Part shown: in pieces, positions 15,997 through 22,560 of the stretch
Position numbering within the stretch: position 1 is the first letter of the stretch
How the letters are laid out: every line of letters begins with the position of its first letter
Assembly: GCA_964621605.1 (NCBI GenBank)
Contig: CAZUMJ010000035.1
Location: 1-29,964, forward strand
Source of the DNA: CAZUMJ01 sp964621605
Lineage (GTDB): Bacteria; Actinomycetota; Acidimicrobiia; Acidimicrobiales; Iamiaceae
Reading direction: 5' to 3'
Length of the DNA stretch: 29,964 nucleotides
Translations under genes and position numbers: made by a program
Notes under the pieces: model-generated
Told to the model about the DNA's origin: nothing
Databases searched by the model: none
Seen by the model: only the letters and a program-made list of their open reading frames with translations

Positions 15997-16007
15997 GTGC
16001 GCGCCCG

Positions 16008-17264
16008 CTACTGGTGATACGACGCCAGGAAGTTCCCGATGCGCTCGATCCCGTCGGCAAGCTCCGATGCCCACGGCAGCGTGACGATGCGGAGGTGGTC
16101 CGGCTCAGGCCAGTTGAAGCCGGTCCCCTGCACCACCAGCACCTTCTCCTGCATGAGAAGGTCGAAGGCGAGCAGGGCATCGTCGTGGATCTCGTGCACG
16201 TCCGGGTCGAGACGCGGGAACACATACAGCGCACCGCGCGGCACCACGCAGCTCACGCCCGGGATCTTCTCGAGCATCGCCACCGCCGTGTCGCGCTGCT
16301 CGAGCAGGCGCCCGCCCGGCAAGAGCAACGACTCGATGCTCTGATGTCCGCCGAGCGCGGCCGCGATCGCGTGCTGGGCCGGCACGTTCGGACACAGCCG
16401 CGACGACGCCAACAGGTCGATGCCCTCCAGGAAGCCACGTGCGTGCCCGGTCGGGCCCGTCGCGACCATCCACCCCGAGCGGTACCCGGCCACCCGATAC
16501 GCCTTCGACAACCCGTTGTAGGTCAGGCAGAGCAGGTCGGGCGCGAGCGACGCCACCGACACGTGCTCCGCATCGTCGTAGAGGATGCGGTCGTAGATCT
16601 CATCGGCGAGCAGCAGCAGCCGATGTGCGCGCGCCACCTCGACGAGTTGGCCGAGCACCTCGCGGCTGTACACCGCTCCCGTCGGGTTGTTCGGGTTGAT
16701 GACGATGAGCGCCTTGGTACGGTCGGTCACCTTCGCGGCGACGTCGGCCACGTCGGGGTTCCAGCCGTCGGACTCGTCGCAGCGGTAGTGCACCGGCGTG
16801 CCCCCGGCGAGGCTCACCGCCGCGGTCCACAACGGGTAGTCAGGCGCGGGGACGAGCACCTCGTCGCCGTCGTCGAGCAACGCCTGCATCGTCATGATGA
16901 TCAGCTCGGACACCCCGTTGCCGAGGGTGACGTCGTCGACCTCGAACGGCGGGAAGCCGTCGACGAGCTGGTAGCGCGACACCACCGCACGACGTGCCGG
17001 CAAGATGCCCTTCGACTCGGAATAGCCGTGCGCCTGCCCGACACCGGCCAGCATGTCGCGCACGATCTCACCGGGTGCCTCGAAGCCGAAGACGGCCGGG
17101 TTGCCGATGTTCAGCTTGAGGACCTTGTGCCCCTCCGCCTCGAGGCGCGCCGCCGCCGCGTTGGCGGGGCCACGGATCTCGTAGACGACGTCTTGCAGCT
17201 TCGATGCCTGCCGGAGCTCCCGCAGGGGACGCTCGCCGGAGGACGCAAGGGGGCCCGACACCAC
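16008..17264 (-). CDS. alaA: Alanine transaminase (AlaA/AlaT-type, PLP-dependent)
   Basis: This class I aminotransferase (418 residues) probably transfers amino groups between glutamate and pyruvate to make alanine. It has RGPANAAAARLEAEG and LNIGNPAVFGF at the start, NPNNPTG (190-196) and DEIYD (221-225) at the PLP pocket, the Schiff-base lysine K254 in NGLSKAYRVAGYRSGW, and NWPEPDHLRIVTLP near the end. These blocks match E. coli AlaA closely as I recall it, more than AspC types. GTG 17264 starts 1 base after the SRPBCC stop; a second GTG codon follows directly, so the start could be 17261. It is the last gene of the ahpC-oxyR operon and ends just before a strong hairpin. Its link to peroxide stress is unclear and may only be cotranscription. 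Confidence 0.92.
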   Translation of the reverse strand: MVSGPLASSGERPLRELRQASKLQDVVYEIRGPANAAAARLEAEGHKVLKLNIGNPAVFGFEAPGEIVRDMLAGVGQAHGYSESKGILPARRAVVSRYQLVDGFPPFEVDDVTLGNGVSELIIMTMQALLDDGDEVLVPAPDYPLWTAAVSLAGGTPVHYRCDESDGWNPDVADVAAKVTDRTKALIVINPNNPTGAVYSREVLGQLVEVARAHRLLLLADEIYDRILYDDAEHVSVASLAPDLLCLTYNGLSKAYRVAGYRSGWMVATGPTGHARGFLEGIDLLASSRLCPNVPAQHAIAAALGGHQSIESLLLPGGRLLEQRDTAVAMLEKIPGVSCVVPRGALYVFPRLDPDVHEIHDDALLAFDLLMQEKVLVVQGTGFNWPEPDHLRIVTLPWASELADGIERIGNFLASYHQ

Positions 17265-17265
17265 C

Positions 17266-17739
17266 TCAGCGTGTCACGATCGACTCGATGCGCTCCAAGG
17301 TCTTTTCCATGTTGCGGCGCGTCATGGCCGCCATGCGCCGCACACCGGGCTTGCTGATGGCACCCTCCTGCCGGATGTCCCACGACTCGCGCACCACGGT
17401 GCCGTCGCCGTCTGGCTCGAGCTCGTAACGCCAGATGCGGCCCCCCGCCAGCTTGCCCGCCGGGCCGGGTGCCCGGCTCTGCCAGGCGATGCGCCGCCCT
17501 TCCTCGAACTCGACCACCTTCGACGACATCGCATAGGGCACGCCGATCTTCATGGACATGCCGAAACGGCTGCCCAGCGCGAGGCGCTGCCCGGAGCCGG
17601 CACGGGCGTCACGGACAGAGCCGGACCCGTCGATCTCCTGGTGGCGCTCCGGGTAGACGAGAAGTTCGAAGATCGCCTCGGGCGGCGCCGCGATGCGGCG
17701 CTCGACGGTCACGACATCAGGGGTCGAAGATTCGCTCAC
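17266..17739 (-). CDS. SRPBCC (START-like) domain protein
   Basis: The 157-residue protein follows the pattern of the polyketide cyclase/START-like fold: VERRIAAPPEAIFELLVYPERHQEID at the start (typical IaAPpeavfe..l.d...), central strands ending in RIAWQSR, then WRYELEPDGDGTVVRESWD, and a long C-terminal helix (MAAMTRRNMEKTLERIESI). Such proteins bind hydrophobic ligands; no catalytic residue can be named. GTG 17739 overlaps the DAC-gene stop by 4 bases (GTGA), and its own stop lies 1 base before the aminotransferase start, placing it firmly inside the operon. What it binds, and whether it acts on a product of the neighbours, is not evident. Confidence 0.88.
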   Translation of the reverse strand: MSESSTPDVVTVERRIAAPPEAIFELLVYPERHQEIDGSGSVRDARAGSGQRLALGSRFGMSMKIGVPYAMSSKVVEFEEGRRIAWQSRAPGPAGKLAGGRIWRYELEPDGDGTVVRESWDIRQEGAISKPGVRRMAAMTRRNMEKTLERIESIVTR

Positions 17740-18725
17740 GGCTCAAGCGTACCGATCCCCTTCGACGTGCCGACGACTTCGCCGCCCCGCAGCACGGTCA
17801 CGGGACCGTCCTCGCTCACGACCACCACGATCGCACCCGGATCGTCGTAGCTGTAGCGCCGAGCCGAGGTGTGGCGCGTCCCGCGGTAGCCGTCCACGTC
17901 GGCCTCGGCGTCCGGGGTCGGTACGAGGCGCACGCCGAGGCGGATCAACACGCCCGACGCGTCGAACAACGCCGCCCCGTCGAGTTGCGCCAGGACGTGC
18001 CGCAACGGCGCCAGATCGCCGGGACGCGTCACCCGAAGCGGCGGCGGGGACGGCAGCCGCTCGTCGAAGCCCGCGTCTCGCGAGGTGTCGGCACGAAACA
18101 CCAGCGTCGCCCCGATTCCCCACGCCCCGAGGTCGTGCACCGCGAACGTGAGCAGGGTCTCGAACACGACCCGATCGTCCTGGTCGATGCCTGCACCCAC
18201 CACGTCCAACCACGCCCCGATGGGCGGTTCACGGTGCCAGTCACGCCCGTCCCAGCGCAGCACGCCGTCGGCGTCGGCCACCCGCACCGACCCCTGTGGA
18301 TGCCGCTGCACCACCAGCCCCCCGAACGCATCCGCGAGCACCACCAGGTCGCGCTCGGAGCCCGCAGGTCGGTCGAACACCGCCCACTCGTCTGACCCGG
18401 TCGCGTCGCGCAGCATCCAGCTCGACAGGCCGTCCGCGAACCGCCGTGCCAACGCGAGCGGCACCTCTCCCACGTCTCGCCGCGTGATCGCGAGCTGCGA
18501 CGCCTCCTCCCAGCGCGCCGGGGGCGCCGCGGCCGCGACGATCGAGCCGTAGCTCGGGACCCGTCGCTCGTGGACGTGGGGACGCATGGCGTAGTCGAGC
18601 TCGGCGAGCGCCACCGCGTGCCAGGGCGCGGACCCGTCGAAGTGGGCGCCGTGCTCGGCCAGCTCCTCGGCGAGGCGGGCCAGCCGGCGCGGCGACGCGG
18701 GGTCGGCGGCGGCACTCGAGGGCAT
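17736..18725 (-). CDS. Diadenylate cyclase (DAC/DisA_N) domain protein, variant RHT motif
   Basis: This 329-residue protein ends in a DAC-like domain (about 185-320). GIGATLVFRADTS (203-215) aligns by eye with the GALLTIERDTG strand of CdaA; DGA is at 249-251 in LDGAALFDASG; GTRHTSARR (282-290) replaces the GTRHRAA motif, and VVVSEDGPVTVLRGGEV follows. DAC enzymes join two ATP into c-di-AMP. The conserved second arginine of RHR is threonine here, so activity is uncertain. Residues 1-180 lack membrane helices and match nothing I know; they include FGGLVVQRHPQGSVRVADADG-like strands and may be a sensor domain. There are no DisA DNA-binding helices. ATG 18725 overlaps the oxyR stop by one base (TGATG); the GTG codon before it is an alternative. 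A catalytically altered DAC fold is the main alternative. Confidence 0.82.
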   Translation of the reverse strand: MPSSAAADPASPRRLARLAEELAEHGAHFDGSAPWHAVALAELDYAMRPHVHERRVPSYGSIVAAAAPPARWEEASQLAITRRDVGEVPLALARRFADGLSSWMLRDATGSDEWAVFDRPAGSERDLVVLADAFGGLVVQRHPQGSVRVADADGVLRWDGRDWHREPPIGAWLDVVGAGIDQDDRVVFETLLTFAVHDLGAWGIGATLVFRADTSRDAGFDERLPSPPPLRVTRPGDLAPLRHVLAQLDGAALFDASGVLIRLGVRLVPTPDAEADVDGYRGTRHTSARRYSYDDPGAIVVVVSEDGPVTVLRGGEVVGTSKGIGTLEP

Positions 18726-19642
18726 CACCCCGGCTCGCCGATGCCCGCGAGCGGATGCACCTCACGTCGGAGGATGGTCGCCAGGTCGGGGAGCAGCCCC
18801 CGATAGACGCTCGTCGGACGTGCACAGAGGGCGATCTCGCGGCGCGGCACCGGCGCCCGGAACGGACGCAGGCGGATGCCGGGCGACATCGGTACCGGCG
18901 CCTGTACGGCGAGCCTCGGCAGCAGGGTGATGCCGACCCCGGCCGCGACCATCTGGCGCAGCGTCTCGAGGCTCGTGGCCCGAAAGCCGCGCCGCTCCGA
19001 CACGCCGGCGAGCTGGCACACCTCCAACGCCTGGTCGCGCAGGCAGTGCCCCTCTTCGAGGAGCAGCATGTGCTCGTCGATCAGCGATGCCAGCTCGACC
19101 GGTTCCTCCGAGTCGGCGAGGCGATGGTCGGCGGGTACGGCGAGAACGAAGTCCTCGGTGAACAGCGGCACCACGTCGAGGTTGTGGCCGTGCACCGGCA
19201 GCGCCAGCAGTGCGACGTCGAGATGCCCGTCGCGCAGGCGCGCCAGCAGGACCTCGGTCTTCTCCTCGACGAGGAGCAGCTCCAACTTGGGGAAGCGGTC
19301 GTGGATCGCACCGACGACGTGCGGGAGCAGGTACGGCGCGAGCGTGGGGAACACGCCCAGACGCAGGCTCCCCGACTCCGGATCTCGAGCCTGGTCGGCG
19401 ATCGCACGGATGTGGTCCGCCTCCGCGAGCACCACGCGGGCGCGCTCCACGACCTGACGGCCGACCTCAGTGAGGGTCACCTGCCGGGGGTTGCGCTCGA
19501 TGAGCGCCACCCCCAACTCGGCCTCGAGCTTCTTGATCTGGGTCGACAGCGTGGGTTGGCTGACGAAGCTTGCCTCCGCGGCCTGCCGGAAATGGAGGTG
19601 GTCGGCGACCGCCACCAGATACTGCAGGTCGCGGAGGTTCAC
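18725..19642 (-). CDS. oxyR: Hydrogen peroxide-sensing regulator OxyR (LysR family)
   Basis: OxyR forms an intramolecular disulfide when oxidised and then activates peroxide-defence genes. This 305-residue protein has the LysR helix-turn-helix at the start (MNLRDLQYLVAVADHLHFRQ, VSQPTLSTQIKKLE) and both redox cysteines: C200 in LLEEGHCLRDQ and C209 in ALEVCQLAG, equivalent to C199 and C208 of E. coli OxyR. FRATSLETLRQMV and GITLLP also match OxyR. GTG 19642 overlaps the ahpF stop by 4 bases (GTGA). Its own stop shares one base with the DAC-gene start. Lying downstream of ahpC-ahpF it would be co-induced with its likely targets, giving positive feedback; a palindrome before ahpC is a candidate binding site. 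Confidence 0.95.
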   Translation of the reverse strand: MNLRDLQYLVAVADHLHFRQAAEASFVSQPTLSTQIKKLEAELGVALIERNPRQVTLTEVGRQVVERARVVLAEADHIRAIADQARDPESGSLRLGVFPTLAPYLLPHVVGAIHDRFPKLELLLVEEKTEVLLARLRDGHLDVALLALPVHGHNLDVVPLFTEDFVLAVPADHRLADSEEPVELASLIDEHMLLLEEGHCLRDQALEVCQLAGVSERRGFRATSLETLRQMVAAGVGITLLPRLAVQAPVPMSPGIRLRPFRAPVPRREIALCARPTSVYRGLLPDLATILRREVHPLAGIGEPG

Positions 19643-21258
19643 GCACCCGCCCCGACCGGTTCGTCCTCGGGGGCCGACGTGCGGATCAGGTGGTCGAACG
19701 CGCTCAGCGCCGCGGTGGCGCCCGCACCCATCGCGACCACGATCTGCTTGTAGGGAACCGTGGTGCAGTCGCCTGCGGCGAACACCCCCTCGGCGGAGGT
19801 GCGGCCGTGGTCGTCGATCACGACCTCACCGCGCGGCGACAGCTCGATCGTGTCGCGCAGCCATTCGGTGTTCGGGAGCAGACCGATCTGCACGAACACG
19901 CCGTCCAGGTCGAGGCGTCGGGCGACGCCGGTGACACGGTCGTCGAAGCTGAGGCTCGTGACGCGCTCGCCGTCGCCGTGCACCTCGGTGGTCGCGGCGT
20001 TCGTGACGACATCCACGTTGGCCAGGCTACGCAGCTTGCGCTGGAGCACGTCGTCGGCGCGCAGGTCGGGGGCGAACTCGAGCAGCGTCACGTGCGCCAC
20101 CACGCCGGCGAGGTCGCGCACCGCCTCGACGCCCGAGTTGCCGCCGCCGACCACCGCGACCCGCTTGCCCTTGAACAACGGGCCGTCGCAGTGCGGGCAG
20201 TACGTCACGCCCTTGTTGCGGTACTCCTGTTCGCCGGGCACGCCCATGTGGCGCCAGCGGGCGCCGGTCGACAGCACCACGGTGCGGGCCTGGAGCGTGG
20301 CGCCGTTGGCGAGCCGCACCTGGGCGAGCCCGCCGGGCTCGCCGGCGGGGCGCAGCTCGGTCGCCTCCTGGAGGTGCATGACGTCGGCGTCGTAGTCGCC
20401 CACGTGCGCCTCGAGCGCGGCCGCGAGGCGCGGACCCTCGGTGTGCGACACCGATACGAAGTTCTCGATGGCCATCGTGTCGAGCACCTGCCCGCCGAAC
20501 CGCTGTGCGGCCACGCCGGTGCGGATGCCCTTGCGGGCGGCGTAGATGGCGGCGGCCGCACCCGCGGGGCCACCACCGACGACGAGGACGTCGTAGGGGT
20601 CTTTGGCGTCGAGCGCCGCGACGGTGCGGGCCTCGTGGCCGTCATCGAGCTTGGCCACGATCTCTTCGAGCGACATGCGTCCCTGACCGAACGACTCGCC
20701 GTTGTGGAACACCGTCGGGACCGCCAGCACCTGACGTGCCTCGGCTTCCTCGGGGAACAGCGCGCCGTCGATCGCCACGTGGGTGATGCCGGGGTTGAGC
20801 ACGCTCATCAGGTTGAGCGCCTGCACCACGTCGGGGCAGTTCTGGCAGGTGATCGAGTAGAAGGTCTCGAAGTGGTGGGGCCCTTGCAGGCCGCGGACCT
20901 GCTCGAGCAGCTCCGCCGCCACGGTGGACGGGTGGCCGCCGACCTGAAGCAACGCGAGCACCAGCGAGGTGAACTCGTGGCCGAGTGGGATGCCCGCGAA
21001 GCGCACCTCGATCGGTGTCGCCGCGCTCGTGCCCGTGCCGGCACGGCGCACGGCGAACGACGGACGCCGCACATCTGCGGGCGCCTCCGGGTCGGAGGGC
21101 ACCAGGTGCACCGAGTCGGACAGGGCGACGATCTCCTCGAGCAGCGAGAGGAGCTCGGCCGACTTGGGGGAGTCGTCGAGCGCGGCCACCAGCTCGATCG
21201 GCTCGGTGATCTTCGTGAGGTAGGTCTGCAGCTGGGCAGTCAGGTTGGCATCGAGCAT
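19639..21258 (-). CDS. ahpF: Alkyl hydroperoxide reductase flavoprotein subunit AhpF
   Basis: AhpF moves electrons from NADH through FAD and two disulfides to AhpC. The 539-residue length fits (E. coli about 521). The N-terminal double thioredoxin-like region has the C138-x2-C141 pair in CQNCPDVVQALN; FAD-binding VVGGGPAG is near 227-234; the thioredoxin-reductase disulfide is C354-x2-C357 in YCPHCDGPLFKGK, followed by NAD(P)-binding VVGGGNSG. The end has GVFAAGDCT and KQIVVAMGAGA. ATG 21258 is chosen over an upstream in-frame start because it begins the conserved MLDANLTAQLQTYL and has GAGAGGAG about 10 bases before it. A hairpin lies in the 106-base gap after ahpC. The full AhpF form is notable since mycobacteria pair AhpC with AhpD instead. 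Confidence 0.97.
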   Translation of the reverse strand: MLDANLTAQLQTYLTKITEPIELVAALDDSPKSAELLSLLEEIVALSDSVHLVPSDPEAPADVRRPSFAVRRAGTGTSAATPIEVRFAGIPLGHEFTSLVLALLQVGGHPSTVAAELLEQVRGLQGPHHFETFYSITCQNCPDVVQALNLMSVLNPGITHVAIDGALFPEEAEARQVLAVPTVFHNGESFGQGRMSLEEIVAKLDDGHEARTVAALDAKDPYDVLVVGGGPAGAAAAIYAARKGIRTGVAAQRFGGQVLDTMAIENFVSVSHTEGPRLAAALEAHVGDYDADVMHLQEATELRPAGEPGGLAQVRLANGATLQARTVVLSTGARWRHMGVPGEQEYRNKGVTYCPHCDGPLFKGKRVAVVGGGNSGVEAVRDLAGVVAHVTLLEFAPDLRADDVLQRKLRSLANVDVVTNAATTEVHGDGERVTSLSFDDRVTGVARRLDLDGVFVQIGLLPNTEWLRDTIELSPRGEVVIDDHGRTSAEGVFAAGDCTTVPYKQIVVAMGAGATAALSAFDHLIRTSAPEDEPVGAGA

Positions 21259-21313
21259 GGCGGGGACTCCTCTCCGGGACAGGAGGTGCGAGGGGGTTGG
21301 GGAACGCCGAGAC

Positions 21314-21356
21314 GTCACGGGGCAGCGGCCGAACAGGGCGACCGCCGCCCCGTGAC
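21314..21356 (-). terminator. Intercistronic hairpin between ahpC and ahpF
   Basis: GTCACGGGGC and GCCCCGTGAC form a perfect 10-bp stem; after one mismatch, GCGG/CCGC adds four more pairs. The hairpin begins 9 bases past the ahpC stop. No T-run follows, so it may act as a partial terminator or protect the ahpC 3' end, giving more AhpC than AhpF. Confidence 0.6.
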
Positions 21357-21364
21357 GGAACGGG

Positions 21365-21928
21365 TCAGATCTTGCCGACGAGGTCGAGCGACGGAGCGAG
21401 CGTGTCGTCGCCCTCTTCCCACTTCGCCGGGCACACCTCGCCGGGGTGGTTCCGGACGTACTGGGCAGCCTTGACCTTGCGGAGCAGCTCGGCGGCGTTG
21501 CGGCCGATGCCCTCAGCGGTGATCTCCACGACCTGGATCACGCCGTCGGGGTCGACGAGGAACGTGCCGCGGTCTGCCAGGCCCTGCTCTTCACGCAAGA
21601 CCTCGAAGTTGCGGGTCACCGTCGCGGTCGGGTCACCGATCATCGGGTAGCGAACCTTGCCGACGGTGTCGGAGGAGCCGTGCCACGCCTTGTGGGTGAA
21701 GTGGGTGTCGGTCGACACCGAGTAGATCTCCACACCGAGGCGCTGGAACTCCTCGTAGTTGTCGGCCAGGTCGCCCAGCTCGGTCGGACAGACGAACGTG
21801 AAGTCGGCCGGGTAGAAGAACACCACCGACCACTTGCCCTTGAGGTCGGCGTCGCTCACGTCGACGAAGGCCCCGTTGTGGAAGGCGGTGGCGCTGAAGG
21901 GCTTGATCTCGGTGTTGATGACAGCCAT
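21365..21928 (-). CDS. ahpC: Alkyl hydroperoxide reductase peroxiredoxin AhpC
   Basis: AhpC is a typical 2-Cys peroxiredoxin that reduces H2O2 and organic peroxides and is recycled by AhpF. The 187-residue protein has the peroxidatic C47 in DFTFVCPTE and the resolving C166 in HPGEVCPAKW, the same numbers as in E. coli AhpC. Start MAVINTEIKPF is the usual N-terminus, with GAAAGG about 8 bases before ATG 21928. It is the first gene of the operon ahpC-ahpF-oxyR-DAC-SRPBCC-alaA. Its upstream region has an 8-bp-arm palindrome and an unusually AT-rich stretch, so induction by a regulator, probably OxyR, is likely. AhpC of this enteric type differs from the mycobacterial AhpC/AhpD class. Confidence 0.98.
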   Translation of the reverse strand: MAVINTEIKPFSATAFHNGAFVDVSDADLKGKWSVVFFYPADFTFVCPTELGDLADNYEEFQRLGVEIYSVSTDTHFTHKAWHGSSDTVGKVRYPMIGDPTATVTRNFEVLREEQGLADRGTFLVDPDGVIQVVEITAEGIGRNAAELLRKVKAAQYVRNHPGEVCPAKWEEGDDTLAPSLDLVGKI

Positions 21929-21954
21929 CGGAGGAACCTTTCGAAGGAGTGGTT

Positions 21955-21977
21955 GGTGATATGCACTCTATATCACC
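21955..21977. promoter_or_regulatory. Palindromic operator upstream of ahpC
   Basis: GGTGATAT, seven bases, ATATCACC: perfect 8-bp arms ending 27 bases before the ahpC ATG, in an AT-rich patch. The interrupted dyad fits a LysR-type site, but it is not a full four-part OxyR consensus. A -10-like TATAGA or CATATC (read on the minus strand) lies inside it. Confidence 0.6.
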
Positions 21978-21998
21978 ATTCATCATTTCGATAGGTTT

Positions 21999-22038
21999 GC
22001 TCGATCGTTTCGCTCGATCGGCGTGATCGACTCGATCA
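21999..22038. repeat. GATC-rich direct and inverted repeats after the MerR gene
   Basis: GCTCGATCG occurs at 21999-22007 and 22012-22020 (13-base period), and TGATCG-ACT-CGATCA is an inverted repeat at 22024-22038 overlapping the MerR stop codon. They may form a terminator for the MerR-efflux operon or be part of the ahpC control region. Confidence 0.5.
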
Positions 22039-22560
22039 ATCACGATCGAGGTCGATGCCCCATTCCTGGGCCACAGCCCGATAGCGAGCGGCTGTCGCCT
22101 CGAGCTCGTCCGCGAACGACGACAGGACCGCCTGGCGATCAGCGACCTGTTCCCGTAGGTGGGCGTTGATCGACAGTGCCTCGGCGAGGATCGCTCGCCG
22201 CCGCGCCGCCGTGATGCCCGCTCTCGCCTCCCGTCGAAGCTCCGCCAGGCGATCCTCGGCCGCGAGGATGTCGCCGATGCGATCCAGGTCGAAGCCCATC
22301 ACGTTGCGAAGTTCGAGCACCCGCGCAAGGCGTGCCACGTCGGCATCGCTGTAGCGCCGACTCCCACCGGGACTCGCGCCCGCCGGCGCCAAGAGGCCGA
22401 GCTCCTGGTAGTAGCGAAGGGTGCGGGTCGAGACCCCGGCTTGTGTCGCCACCTCGCCGATCCGATGGCGCGGTGTCGTGTCGACCTCTTCCCCCACGGT
22501 GGAGGGAACGGGCGACGCGACCGCGGCGCGCGTGGTGGCGGTGGTGGTGGGGCGAGTCAT
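22036..22560 (-). CDS. MerR-family transcriptional regulator
   Basis: The 174-residue protein has a Thr-rich tail of about 30 residues and then the MerR winged helix-turn-helix (RIGEVATQAGVSTRTLRYY, GLLAPAGASPGGSRRYSDAD) followed by a helical dimerisation segment (LRREARAGITAARRRAILAEALSINAHLREQV, read as one predicted coiled region near 110-150). It lacks the conserved cysteines of metal or redox MerR sensors, so an organic ligand is likely. ATG 22560 overlaps the efflux permease stop by 4 bases (ATGA), so it is cotranscribed and probably controls the permease promoter, where a perfect 16-bp palindrome lies. Confidence 0.92.
   Translation of the reverse strand: MTRPTTTATTRAAVASPVPSTVGEEVDTTPRHRIGEVATQAGVSTRTLRYYQELGLLAPAGASPGGSRRYSDADVARLARVLELRNVMGFDLDRIGDILAAEDRLAELRREARAGITAARRRAILAEALSINAHLREQVADRQAVLSSFADELEATAARYRAVAQEWGIDLDRD

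Noticed and set aside
21955..21995. Canonical OxyR four-part site (ATAG-N7-CTAT repeated)
   Set aside because: ATAG and CTAT fragments occur but not at the required spacings; only a simple dyad is claimed.
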